64,000 nucleotides of DNA from Candidatus Methanogranum gryphiswaldense. Its GTDB lineage: Archaea > Thermoplasmatota > Thermoplasmata > Methanomassiliicoccales > Methanomethylophilaceae. The translations under genes were made by a program, and so were the position numbers. Below are positions 54,612-63,329 of the stretch, in pieces (the stretch's first letter is position 1; every line of letters starts with the position of its first letter). The DNA lies in the NCBI GenBank assembly GCA_019262145.1, contig CP076745.1, positions 1,051,093 through 1,115,092 of the forward strand. The letters are read 5' to 3'. Under the pieces are notes generated by a model. It saw only the letters and a program-made list of their open reading frames with translations. It was not told where the DNA came from and ran no database searches.

Positions 54612-55771
54612 CAGATCATCTCCGGAGACCTGTCCACATATTCATCGAGTTCGCATTCGCTCATGACCTTGTTGATGAATTCCTTCCTCTTGACCAATAC
54701 ATCTGAGGAATTCTTACCGTGATTTATCACTGTGGCCCTCCACTCGTTCCTTCCAGGCATGTAATCGGTTATCACATCATCGGCACCGAACATCCCCTCG
54801 ACGATATACGGCATATCAACATGACCGAATTCCTTCTCACCGCACGTGTAGAGATTGCCATCGCGAATGACATAATGCTCATAGACAGAACATCCGCCAG
54901 AATTGTATCTGCCTGTTTTTTCTCCAAGGGCCGAATGGACAAGCTCCTCCAACAGATTGATACCTGTGGCCGCCTGAATGGCAGCTGGCGTCTGACTTGG
55001 TATCCTGGCATCGATCTCCAGTACGCGGAGTCCTTTCTTTGTGTATATGGCCTCTACATCCATCAATGCACGGAGACCTATATTGTCCGCAATATCTGTG
55101 CCGATCCTATCAAAAATGATATTGTCCTCGTCGCTAAGGATATTAGGTTCGCATACTACCATCTTGCAATCGTAGTTGTAGTCTAGGACCACTTCGGTCG
55201 TGACATATGCCCTGGAAGAACTCCCGTTTCCTATGACCTCTATCGAAACGCTCTTCCCGGATACGAACTCCTGTTGTATCGGAGTATCGTTCAACTTCTC
55301 GACGACCTTCAATGCCTTGTGTCTCTCATCCTCGTTATTTGCAACATTTACACCGATACTGCCACTCTGTGAGGAGGGCTTGACAACTATTGGATAACCG
55401 CACTCGGGCCATGGTTGGGGAAGAGGCACTCCCAACTCAGCCATAATTTGATTGGACCTTTCCTTGGAGCATGATATCTCGTATGAATGCATATCGAAGA
55501 GAAATGGTTTCCCTGTCTCGGGAACGATCTTATTCAAAAGCTGTAATCCATCCAACTCTTCGAACGCTGGTATTACCACATCACAATCCGAGAATGTTCT
55601 CTTGGCCTGTTCTGGGTCCTTCAAAATATTACAATGAACAAACTCATCGGCCAACGAAGACGCTGGTGCCGATGTTTTCCTATCTAGGACCACAGTCTCA
55701 AATCCTGCCTTCTTGGAAAGGAATACTGCTTCCATCCCCTGAAGGGCCCCCCCAACAATGCCGATCTTCAT
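54611..55771 (-). CDS. pylC: PylC, pyrrolysine biosynthesis ligase (ATP-grasp)
   Basis: 386 residues. Joins 3-methylornithine to the side-chain amine of lysine. N-terminal Rossmann-like domain (GIVGGALQGMEAVFL), then ATP-grasp with PIVVKPSSQSGSIGV and the Mg site EIDARIPSQTPAA. Preceded by pylB with one base between stop and start and followed by pylD with a one-base overlap. Confidence 0.95.
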   Translation of the reverse strand: MKIGIVGGALQGMEAVFLSKKAGFETVVLDRKTSAPASSLADEFVHCNILKDPEQAKRTFSDCDVVIPAFEELDGLQLLNKIVPETGKPFLFDMHSYEISCSKERSNQIMAELGVPLPQPWPECGYPIVVKPSSQSGSIGVNVANNEDERHKALKVVEKLNDTPIQQEFVSGKSVSIEVIGNGSSSRAYVTTEVVLDYNYDCKMVVCEPNILSDEDNIIFDRIGTDIADNIGLRALMDVEAIYTKKGLRVLEIDARIPSQTPAAIQAATGINLLEELVHSALGEKTGRYNSGGCSVYEHYVIRDGNLYTCGEKEFGHVDMPYIVEGMFGADDVITDYMPGRNEWRATVINHGKNSSDVLVKRKEFINKVMSECELDEYVDRSPEMI

Positions 55772-55772
55772 C

Positions 55773-56831
55773 CTACTCTCTCCTCAGCTTCGATTCGTGT
55801 TCTGTAAGGAACGATCTATACTCCGAATTACTGGCAACATGTCTTCCCATGTTCTCTAGCATTTCGATGACATAATCGACGGAACGATGTCCGTCGTCGA
55901 TATTCAGTTCTGGTTGTGCAACACCGGCCAATTCCTGGTGCGGTGGAATGATGGAAGTGATCACGTTAGCCCCTGCATCTATCCTTGTCTTCAGACCAGC
56001 TATGCCCTCGACATCCAAACTGGCCGGTATCAAACGATCCTGGAAGAGCAATCTCATGACCGCTATAGCCTTCAATTCCTCTGTGGAATCCTGAGGGACC
56101 AACCCCTGCATCGGAGTGCCTGCCTGAGGAACAAAGGTCATCGCACGTATCTGCTCACAACCCAATCCGCCCATGCAAAGGATCGCTTCCGCTCTATCAC
56201 GAGGTGTCTCGCCCATTCCGACAAGCATACCGTCCTCGGTGAGAATTCCTGCTTGTTTTGCCCAGATCCTTTGATCTATCCTGTTCTGATAGTCCTGTTC
56301 CAATCTCAGATTTTGGAACAGATCCCTGTTGTATGTTTCCTGATAGCATGCAAACCAATCTGCACCAGCATCTCTCAGTTTGGGAAATGCCTCCTTATCG
56401 ATGGCCCCGGGGGATATCATTATGCCTGTATCCACGGTATCCCTTACGCTCTGGACAAGATCTATCAGGTTCTCGTGGCCATTGACGTACATCCTCGGAT
56501 CCTCGCCCATCGTCAGATCGACCAGATTGACACCGGCATCCTCTAAACTTGCGGATAATTCCAATACCTCTTCCTTGGTCTTCCTGTATCTTGGAAGCTC
56601 ATTGGTACTCCTGTAATAGCAGAAAGCACAATTATTTTTACAGTAAGTAGAAAAGTATACGAATCCGTAGATGTAAACCTTGTTCCCGAAACGCCTATCC
56701 CTGACCCTTCTGGCAGCTGAGAATAAGGCATCAACCTCCTCTTTATCGGATGCTGAGATCAGCGCAATGACCTCGTTAAGATCTAACTGCTTCCCTTTCT
56801 CTGCATCATTGATCAGTTGAAAAACGTTCAA
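55773..56831 (-). CDS. pylB: PylB, methylornithine synthase (radical SAM)
   Basis: 352 residues. Turns lysine into 3-methylornithine. Radical SAM cluster motif YCKNNCAFCYYR (near residue 67); DLTMGEDPRMY and GMLVGMGETPRDRAE match PylB. First of the three biosynthetic genes. The stop codon is TAG, unusual in this window; if read as pyrrolysine, the frame would run 24 more codons, to a TGA, inside pylC. ATG 56831 is nine bases after pylS. Confidence 0.95.
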   Translation of the reverse strand: MNVFQLINDAEKGKQLDLNEVIALISASDKEEVDALFSAARRVRDRRFGNKVYIYGFVYFSTYCKNNCAFCYYRSTNELPRYRKTKEEVLELSASLEDAGVNLVDLTMGEDPRMYVNGHENLIDLVQSVRDTVDTGIMISPGAIDKEAFPKLRDAGADWFACYQETYNRDLFQNLRLEQDYQNRIDQRIWAKQAGILTEDGMLVGMGETPRDRAEAILCMGGLGCEQIRAMTFVPQAGTPMQGLVPQDSTEELKAIAVMRLLFQDRLIPASLDVEGIAGLKTRIDAGANVITSIIPPHQELAGVAQPELNIDDGHRSVDYVIEMLENMGRHVASNSEYRSFLTEHESKLRRE

Positions 56832-56840
56832 ACCCTCACC

Positions 56841-57665
56841 TCAACTTATCTTGTAACCATTAAGATAATTCAGACTCCTGCCTGTCTTCTTCACACTTCC
56901 GTCCCCGTCCCTCATCATGACGAGACGCTCCAGACCGAATCCTACACCGCACCATGGTTCGTGTACATCGTGTGCAGGGTCCAGAACATGAGGCCCTACG
57001 GCCCCAGAAGATACTTCCTCCCCATCGACCAGGACATCGATCGTCTCTTTGTAGACATCGGATTCCTCTCTGGAAAGGGTGTAATCGATGCCGACCGTTC
57101 TCATCACAACATCGATGTAACCCTTGAGTTTCTCGGTCGCATCGCCTTGTGGACCCATATCCACCAGATTAAGCATGGTGAATTCTTCCAGATGATCATT
57201 GCTATGCGATTCGGCCCTGAAACAGGACCCTATCTCGAAGATCTTCACCGGACCATCCGTATGGTCCCTGAGTTTCCTCATGACATAGTACAGATTTGGT
57301 GCAAGCATGGGCCTGAGACACCTCTTATCATCGATGAAGAACACTTGTTTGTAGAGCGGATGATCTTCAGTTATTGTCATTTTAGCCAAAGCGGCCTTCG
57401 ACATCATACATGGCGTACGTACTTCTATGAACCCCTCAGCTATAAGCGCCGCTGCGAGATCGTTCTCTAGTTGGACCAATCTGTTCTTACGAGGATTGAT
57501 GACCATTTCTTTGATCCCTTTCTCGTTCTTTACGGTCAACTGTGACATTACCTTCGAGAAGACTCTGTCTCTCTCCGACTCGCTTTCAAATGTCGAATTA
57601 TCACGGGGATCGTCACCGAATTCCCTTAGACGCTGGATCTGTGGGTCTGTAAATTTGTACTCCAT
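56841..57665 (-). CDS. pylS: PylS, pyrrolysyl-tRNA synthetase (catalytic domain only)
   Basis: About 274 residues, class II synthetase charging tRNA-Pyl with pyrrolysine. Only the catalytic domain is present. The N-terminal tRNA-binding domain (PylSn) of Methanosarcina is absent and no pylSn gene is in the window, as in other members of this order. Motif 2 region FEIGSCFRAESHSNDHLEEFTMLNLVDMG (cut here), substrate-pocket LAPNLYYVM and MLNLVD, and motif 3 PWCGVGFGLERL are clear. ATG 57665; pylT lies 34 bp upstream on the same strand. Confidence 0.96.
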   Translation of the reverse strand: MEYKFTDPQIQRLREFGDDPRDNSTFESESERDRVFSKVMSQLTVKNEKGIKEMVINPRKNRLVQLENDLAAALIAEGFIEVRTPCMMSKAALAKMTITEDHPLYKQVFFIDDKRCLRPMLAPNLYYVMRKLRDHTDGPVKIFEIGSCFRAESHSNDHLEEFTMLNLVDMGPQGDATEKLKGYIDVVMRTVGIDYTLSREESDVYKETIDVLVDGEEVSSGAVGPHVLDPAHDVHEPWCGVGFGLERLVMMRDGDGSVKKTGRSLNYLNGYKIS

Positions 57666-57699
57666 GGTGATCACTTCAAGAATCGCTGACAATAACAAA

Positions 57700-57770
57700 T
57701 GGCGAGAGACCGGGGTGTCGACCCCCGCTGGCTAGGTTCTAGAGACCCGCTGCTCGCCGGAGCGTCCCCC
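57700..57770 (-). tRNA. pylT: tRNA-Pyl (anticodon CUA)
   Basis: A 71-base gene including encoded CCA. Acceptor GGGGGAC pairs with GUCUCUC. A single base separates acceptor and D stem. The D-arm is very short. Anticodon CTA at 57742-57740 sits in the loop CTCTAGA closed by GGGT / ACCT. T stem CGGGG / CCCCG with a 7-base loop. Discriminator G, then CCA. The sequence closely resembles the tRNA-Pyl of Methanomethylophilus that I remember. Decodes UAG in mtmB. Confidence 0.96.
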
Positions 57771-57797
57771 ATTGTTCTATGCGAACGACGATATCGT

Positions 57798-57827
57798 TGA
57801 TACAAGTGCCTTAAGCGACTCGTATCA
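57798..57827. other. Stem-loop between mtmB2 and pylT
   Basis: TGATAC ... GTATCA with an inner helix AGTGC / GC(G)ACT and loop CTTAA. A second small hairpin, AACGA-CGATA-TCGTT, abuts it (57784-57798). No clear TATA box is visible between mtmB2 and pylT, so these may be processing sites in a shared transcript or a terminator. Confidence 0.45.
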
Positions 57828-57856
57828 TCAATGCCTAGGCAGCCATATACATCTCC

Positions 57857-59235
57857 TCAGATATCGAGACCGCATTTTCTAAGCGTAGCAAGCGCTCTGT
57901 CGTAGACCTTCAGGTACTCGTTGGAAGGCACGACCTCTTTCACATCATAACAATCTTGGAATCTCTTCCCTGCCGGGGGATGGGGAACTCCTTCTCGTAG
58001 ATACTGACCACATTGTTCAAGACCTTGTTGGTATCGGCGGTTCCCATACCAGCCGCTGCTGTGGCAGCCTCTCCCAACATCCTTGCCTCCATTCCTGTGG
58101 TCTTGTCCTTTACCACACCTTTAGAAGATGCAGCACCCGATACAAGCTCTCTTCCTGATACGGTGTCAGTGATCGCTTGGGCCGCGACCTCCAGCAGGCA
58201 CATCTCCGTACATGGACCAGCCAGTGTGTAATATTGATTTCCCAACAATAGATTCGTATTCGCATCTATCGCACAGGCGGCATGAGCAGCTACCTGAAGG
58301 GTCTCCCTTGTAGTGGTAGTGCCCCACCTTATGTGAATGGGACCGTCCAAATGCAGATCACAGTTGAACAGCACGAAAGATGCGACCATGGTTGCAACAT
58401 CGCATATTGCGGTCTCCTCGATACCTCCGCTGTATCCTCCAAATATAGGCATTTGTTCGATCATAATAGTATCATTGTTTGATACCCATCCTGCAAGCAT
58501 GTTGAGCCCTCCCATGTCCATCTTCATCTCATTCAACTGAGATGCCTCGTGGAGATCGTAGGGGTTCAGACCGTAATCGGTCAATTCAGAAGAAAGACGC
58601 CCCGCTGCGGACAGCGGTGTCTGTGGACCCTATATGGACATACCAGGTCTCCCGACCATTGCACATGCCTCTCTGACATGCCTGATCTCTGCAAGTGTAG
58701 CTCTTATCTCCCAAGGTGTGTTGGTGGTGGCAGGATTACCGTTAACAGTGTTCAATACACCGCTTACCAAAGTGTCCACTCCCCTTTCCTGAGCATAACT
58801 CTGCATCATGTAGGGGAATATCTCCTCAGATACAGGTGCCCCGGTAGGTCCACCCTGAATGATCGGTCTCTTCTTTGAATCTCTGTGTCTGGATTTACAG
58901 ACAACCCTGTCCTTACCCTTTCCAAGCTTAAGTTTGGTGGGAGCCGTCTTGAGACCGTCAAATACTTCATCCTCACTCAAAGTAAGGACTTTACCCAGAT
59001 TCGTATTGTAAAAGCCAGTGGTTATGAGCATATCGACACCGGCCATGAATAGCCTGTCGATAAGGTCCTCATCCTCAGGAATTATGCCCGGTCCGAATTT
59101 GATGTTGTACTTCTCTTTCATCACCATGGCATTGGTTGGAACTGTAACATAGTCCCAGGTATCCTCACGGACCTTTTTGCCAGAGTTGAATCTGTTGAAT
59201 GCTTCGAAGACATCAATAGTCCTGGCTGCTGTCAT
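57857..59235 (-). CDS. mtmB2: Monomethylamine methyltransferase MtmB, copy 2 (in-frame UAG; frameshift near 3' end)
   Basis: About 459 residues if repaired. Transfers the methyl group of monomethylamine to MtmC. TAG at 58630-58632 is codon 202, the pyrrolysine site of MtmB, in RPGMSI-O-GPQTPLS. IFGGYSGGIEETAICD and GPCTEMCLLE follow as in the family. Near the end the frame breaks. In a run of five C (57975-57979 on this strand) one base seems lost, giving a premature TGA about 35 codons early. In the shifted frame, the correct ending PAGKRFQDCYDV ... LATLRKCGLDI continues to TGA at 57857. It is either a recent mutation or a homopolymer sequencing error. TATA-like box close upstream. Confidence 0.88.
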
Positions 59236-59253
59236 AATCAGAATATGGATTAG

Positions 59254-59265
59254 TTAAATATATAA
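59254..59265 (-). promoter_or_regulatory. TATA-like box of mtmB2
   Basis: TTATATATTTAA on the minus strand, 19-30 bases before the mtmB2 ATG. This would start transcription at about the ATG, giving a leaderless or very short-leader mRNA. Confidence 0.5.
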
Positions 59266-59433
59266 GCTTTATGCATATAAAATCAGAAGTATTAAATATG
59301 TATTTCTAATACTAAACCACTTTAAGCAATTAGTATTTAAAACAATGGTATTAAAAATGATTAGGTCCCGGGAAACCCACTCGATCTATGTTATCTTGGA
59401 GGAAATTACATGCCTTCAGAGCAGATTTTTTGA

Positions 59434-59447
59434 GGGGCCGAAGCCCC
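59434..59447 (-). terminator. cUUCGg hairpin after mtmB1
   Basis: GGGGC-TTCG-GCCCC on the minus strand, an extra-stable UUCG tetraloop hairpin 55 bases after the mtmB1 stop. It is followed by TCAAAAAATC rather than a T-run, so mRNA end protection is as likely as termination. Confidence 0.5.
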
Positions 59448-59501
59448 CCAAATGTCCTCCCGGGGTGGACTGTTATTTTGTAAAAAGTTTGAACAAAGCA
59501 C

Positions 59502-60887
59502 TCAGTGCTTAATGTGCAGTCCAGCATCACGGAGTGTTGCAAGAGCTGTATCGTAAACAGCCAAATACTCAGCAGTGGGCTTGACGGTCACAACATCATA
59601 ACACTCGCGGAAGGTCTTACCCTCTGGTGCATCGTTGTAGTGCTTCTCGTAGCCAGAAACGAGGGTGTTGATGATCTCATTGAGATCGGAAACCTTCATT
59701 CCGGCAGCTGTCCTTGCTGCTTCTCCCATTACCCTTGCTTCCATTCCAGTTGTCTTGTCCTGAACCACACCCTTTGCGGCTGCGGATCCTGAAAGAAGCT
59801 CTCTTCCAGAACCTGTATCTGTGATTGCCTGAGTTGCTGTCTCGATGAGACACATCTCTGTGCAAGGTCCTGCCATCGGATAGTACTGGTTTGCGAGCAA
59901 GAGGTCGGTGTTCGCATCGACTGCTGCTGCTGCGTGTGCCGCTATCTGGAGTGTTTCTCTGGAAGTTGTTATTCCCCATCTTATGTGGATGGGTCCATCA
60001 AGGTGGAAGTTTCCGCTGAAGAGTGCAAATGATCCCAATGTTGTTGCTACATCGCATATTGCTGTCTCCTCGATACCTCCTGTGTATCCTCCGAAGATTG
60101 GCATCTGCTCGATCATTATGGTATCGCCGTTTGCTGTCCATCCAGTGAGCATGTTCAATCCGGACATGTCCATCTTGAGCTCATTGAGCTGGGAGCACTC
60201 GTGTGCATCTGTGATCCTGTGTCCTGCATTTACGCTGTCTGCGACGAGACGTCCACCTGTTGTCAGGGGAGTCTCGGGTCCCTATACGCCGAGTCCGGGG
60301 CGTCCGGCCCTTATCCTTGCTTCTTTGGTAGCACGGAGTTCTGCCATTGTTGCACGTATCTCGTAAGGGGTTCCTGATTTTGCAGGGTGTCCCTCGATCG
60401 TTGTCAATACACCGTTCACAAGGTCATCGACAACTGCCTCTTGGGCGTAAGACTGCATGACCTGCACGAATATGTCCTCTGATATGGGGGATCCAGTAGG
60501 TCCTCCCTGTATGATTGGCTTGACAGGACTGTTTCCATGTCTGGGATAGAAACGGGCAATGTCCCTTCCCTCACCGAGTATGAGCTTGGTTGGAGTTTTC
60601 TTTATTCCCTCCCAAACTTCCTCCTCGGTGACCTTCATAACACGTCCCAGATCTTGACAGTAATATCCGGTGTTGACAAGCATCTCAAGGCCGGCCTGGA
60701 ACAGGTCGTTCTTGGTCTTGTTGTCTTCGGGAATTGTTTTCTTTCCGAAGTTGAGTTTGTATTTCTCTTTAAGTGCGGTTGCATTCTGTGGAATGATGGT
60801 GTAATCCCAGTCACTCTCAGGAACCCTCTTTCCCTTAACGAATCTGTCGTAAACGTCGTAAACTGTAAGTGGTCTTGTTGCTGCCAT
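59502..60887 (-). CDS. mtmB1: Monomethylamine methyltransferase MtmB, copy 1 (in-frame UAG)
   Basis: 461 residues with pyrrolysine. TAG at 60282-60284 is codon 202 (RPGLGV-O-GPETPLTT), the same place as in Methanosarcina MtmB. The reading continues in frame to TGA at 59502. Blocks IFGGYTGGIEETAICD, LDGPIHIRWG and GPCTEMCLIE match. The C-terminal PEGKTFRECYDV ... LATLRDAGLHIKH is intact, unlike in copy 2. ATG 60887 with GAGGTG ahead, ten bases after mtmC. MtmB methylates the cobalt of MtmC with methylamine, using the electrophilic pyrrolysine ring. Confidence 0.96.
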
Positions 60888-60897
60888 AATTAACACC

Positions 60898-61530
60898 TCA
60901 CATGAAAGACTTGACAAGATCTACGATCTCACCAGCGGTCTTTGAATATCCATCTGCTCCGATATCATCGCACCACTGCTTGCTGCAAGGTGCACCACCG
61001 AAGATTGCCTTGTATGGGGCATCTACTTCTTTGATTGCAAGGACGAGTTCTCTCTGTCCTTCGAGCGTTGTGGTCATAAGTGCAGATCCTCCAATGACCT
61101 TTGCATCATTATCTTCTGCAGCATCAAGGAAGTCCTGTGCAGACACGTCTGGTCCGAGATCGATTACATTGAATCCTGCACCGCGAAGCATCGCACAGCA
61201 GACGTTCTTTCCAATCTCGTGGATATCTCCCTCGACGGTTCCCATTACTACTGTACCGCGAAGTCCTCCGGTTCCAGCTGTCATCAATGGTTCAAGGATC
61301 TTAAGTGCTACTTCCATTGTTTTGGAAGCTGCGACTACCTGAGGTAGGAAGATCTCAGCTCTATCGAATCTAACTCCGATGCTTTCCATACCCCTTCCAA
61401 GCCCGAACTCTACGATCTCCTTCACTGGGATCTTCTCATCGACTGCCTTCTGCGTTGCCTCCTGGACCAGCTTGATGTTCCAGGTTTCGACTGCGGTTTT
61501 AAGGTCCGCCAGAATCTTCTCTTTTGACAT
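60898..61530 (-). CDS. mtmC: MtmC, monomethylamine corrinoid protein
   Basis: 210 residues. Helical cap (1-85), then the B12 domain with VEGDIHEIGKNV (cobalt-ligating His near residue 105), GGSALMTTTLEGQ and GGAPCSKQWCDDIGAD. Carries the methyl group from MtmB to the MtbA-type CoM methyltransferase. ATG 61530 with AAGGAGAGG upstream. A TATA-like box at 61616-61627 gives a leader of about 60 bases. Upstream member of mtmC-mtmB1-mtmB2. Confidence 0.94.
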   Translation of the reverse strand: MSKEKILADLKTAVETWNIKLVQEATQKAVDEKIPVKEIVEFGLGRGMESIGVRFDRAEIFLPQVVAASKTMEVALKILEPLMTAGTGGLRGTVVMGTVEGDIHEIGKNVCCAMLRGAGFNVIDLGPDVSAQDFLDAAEDNDAKVIGGSALMTTTLEGQRELVLAIKEVDAPYKAIFGGAPCSKQWCDDIGADGYSKTAGEIVDLVKSFM

Positions 61531-61615
61531 GTTCTTCCTCTCCTTGACCTGAAATGCACAGGCCTTCACCTCTCCAAGCGTCATCTTTTCGAAGTTATAA
61601 TTTATTATCTTAATA

Positions 61616-61627
61616 CATATATTTAAA
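61616..61627 (-). promoter_or_regulatory. TATA-like box of mtmC
   Basis: TTTAAATATATG on the minus strand, 86-97 bases before mtmC, after the terminator of the preceding operon. Further upstream an inverted pair AGAATAT / ATATTCT (61654-61689) may be regulatory. Confidence 0.5.
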
Positions 61628-61767
61628 TTTTTTCTAACATAATTTGACCCTTAAGAATATAGTATATATATTTATGTATTTGATATTCTAATGGGTTTAA
61701 ATATATGTTTCAAAAATAGCTAAATTCTAAACTGACCAAACATTGATAAAAACAAAAATAGAAAGAA

Positions 61768-61783
61768 GACGGCGTGAGCCGTC
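61768..61783 (-). terminator. Terminator of the permease operon
   Basis: GACGGC-GTGA-GCCGTC hairpin 17 bases beyond the stop of the small membrane protein gene. It is followed on the minus strand by TTCTTTCTATTTTTG, a T-rich tail. Confidence 0.7.
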
Positions 61784-61800
61784 AGTTTATTGCTATTGTC

Positions 61801-61938
61801 TCAGATCTTAGAGACCATCTTTCTTGCAATGTAGAATCCGAAGATGCTAAACGCAACAATGACAATGATCCAGAGGTATTCCGATCCTGGAATTCCGCCG
61901 GAGAAATAGTCAACCAACGCTTGCCAATTCTCAGACAT
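61801..61938 (-). CDS. 45-residue single-pass membrane protein
   Basis: Too short for usual gene lists. Reading from ATG 61938: an acidic/aromatic start (MSENWQALVDYFSGGIPG), then a membrane helix (about residues 21-38, EYLWIIVIVAFSIFGFYIA cut), then RKMVSKI, a basic end predicting a cytoplasmic C-terminus. Only one base separates it from the preceding stop (TAAGATG), with AGGGGGC as ribosome-binding site. It ends 17 bases before the terminator, so it is the last gene of the permease operon. A small subunit or stabiliser of the permease is likely by position. Confidence 0.75.
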   Translation of the reverse strand: MSENWQALVDYFSGGIPGSEYLWIIVIVAFSIFGFYIARKMVSKI

Positions 61939-61939
61939 C

Positions 61940-62254
61940 TTATGCCCCCTTCACTTTTGCACAAAGTTCATCGTACTGTCCCTTTCCGAGTGAAGTGATC
62001 TTGTATTTGTTCAACAAGGCACCCTGCCTTAATTTACCACTTTCATCAACTTCAGATTCGACAGCCTCGATGAAACCGGAAGCCTGCAATTCAATCAGAT
62101 CGAAATTTACATTATCTCTCTGAAAATTTGAGGTCATACCGTACTCATCCATCATCTGCTTTACTATATCGTAGTTCCACATTGTAGAACCGTCTGCGAG
62201 AACCTCGAGTAGACGGAACTTCAAAGGACGTCCTTTCATGAGATCCTTCATCAT
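61940..62254 (-). CDS. Winged-helix protein of the methylamine permease operon
   Basis: 104 residues. PLKFRLLEVLADGSTMWNYDIVKQMMDEYGM reads (in part) like a winged-helix DNA-binding domain, with the recognition region NVNFDLIELQASGFIEAVES and a wing LLNKYKITSLGKGQYDEL. PadR/MarR-like in layout. Its ATG overlaps the permease stop, and its stop is one base from the small membrane protein gene. Probably senses methylamine supply or regulates this cluster; no effector site can be seen. Confidence 0.7.
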   Translation of the reverse strand: MMKDLMKGRPLKFRLLEVLADGSTMWNYDIVKQMMDEYGMTSNFQRDNVNFDLIELQASGFIEAVESEVDESGKLRQGALLNKYKITSLGKGQYDELCAKVKGA

Positions 62255-63297
62255 TCAGTCCCCCTTAGAGAATGCATTTCATCTGTCTTTTCAGTGAACA
62301 GCATGAATGTACCAGCGATACAAATTATGGCACCTACTATATACACCCATTCAAACGTTCCACAGAATATGAATATGAATATGACGGCCATTAGACCATA
62401 TAGCGATCCCACTGCCTGTCCTCTTCCGACCCCTATCAATGGGAACGCCTTGTACCATGTGACATAACAGAAACCAAAAGTGATTCCCATCATCAACAAT
62501 ACCAGGAAAGTTGTAGGCTCGAATATTCCTGCAAATCCATCCAGTATCGGTACACCTGCAATGAGCAATATTGGAATCGCAATTACCCACCAGATGATAC
62601 ATTCCATAACGAATCTCAGCGTAAGTGCAACATCTGGCTCAGATACGTCGAGTCCCTTGGCAGCAACTGCTCCCTCAATTCCCCAACCTAAGATGGCCAT
62701 CAATCCACCGATATAACCGAGTGCATTTGCATTACCGGACTGAAGATCGCTTATCAAACTGGTAGAGTAAACGACAATACCACCGATAAGGATCACGAAC
62801 AGTCCTGACAACGCACGCTTCGAGATCTTCTGCTTCAACCATATGACCGAGAGTGTAACTCCGATGACTGGATAACAAAGTGCTGCAACTGCAGAAAATC
62901 CTGCTCCAATGAAATATGAAGCGATATAACTTCCCATAATTGCCATAGGTCCACCAAAAATGGCTCCCAGGAAGTAATACTTTGTACAACATCTAAGCTC
63001 AACGATCGATCTCTTCATTTCCTTAAATTTACCGAGCCCTGCACACCAGAACAACAGCGCAAGAACAACAAACAAAGCATTGATACCAGTGATCAAGACA
63101 CACAAAAGGAGTCCTGCAACATTGGGGTCGTACATTGTTTCTAATTGCGTCAGAAGTGTAGTGAACGGAGTCAGGCTGAAGGATAGGTTACCAGGTATGT
63201 ACCAGGCTCCCCAGAACACAGCACAGAGCAGTGCCATGATATATCCTAACTTGACACGCTGTTTCGTGTTATTTCTTTTTATTTCCTCAACATCCAT
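62251..63297 (-). CDS. Probable methylamine permease (10-TM, DMT/GRP-like)
   Basis: About 348 residues, ten hydrophobic segments. The first helix reads MALLCAVFWGAWYIPGNL, followed by pairs of helices typical of drug/metabolite transporters of the sugar-uptake (GRP/RhaT) type. LSGLFVILIGGIVVY is the fifth or sixth helix. Position between corrinoid genes matches the permease genes (mtmP/mttP) of Methanosarcina methylamine clusters, so it is the likely importer of mono- or dimethylamine. ATG 63297 with GGAGG upstream. First gene of a three-gene operon after mtbC. Confidence 0.78.
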   Translation of the reverse strand: MDVEEIKRNNTKQRVKLGYIMALLCAVFWGAWYIPGNLSFSLTPFTTLLTQLETMYDPNVAGLLLCVLITGINALFVVLALLFWCAGLGKFKEMKRSIVELRCCTKYYFLGAIFGGPMAIMGSYIASYFIGAGFSAVAALCYPVIGVTLSVIWLKQKISKRALSGLFVILIGGIVVYSTSLISDLQSGNANALGYIGGLMAILGWGIEGAVAAKGLDVSEPDVALTLRFVMECIIWWVIAIPILLIAGVPILDGFAGIFEPTTFLVLLMMGITFGFCYVTWYKAFPLIGVGRGQAVGSLYGLMAVIFIFIFCGTFEWVYIVGAIICIAGTFMLFTEKTDEMHSLRGTE

Positions 63298-63329
63298 TGT
63301 TTTTCCTCCAAACAATAAAAAAATTTGAT

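Noticed and set aside
55887-57470. Plus-strand frames opposite pylB and pylS (219 and 217 codons)
   Set aside because: Both are mirror frames of well-supported pyl genes.
59502-60887. mtmB1 as a pseudogene because of an internal stop
   Set aside because: The stop is UAG at codon 202, and a full pyrrolysine apparatus lies next to it.
57940-60917. Four separate shorter genes in place of two mtmB genes
   Set aside because: Each pair is joined by a UAG at the conserved pyrrolysine codon, and the second halves continue the MtmB pattern in frame.
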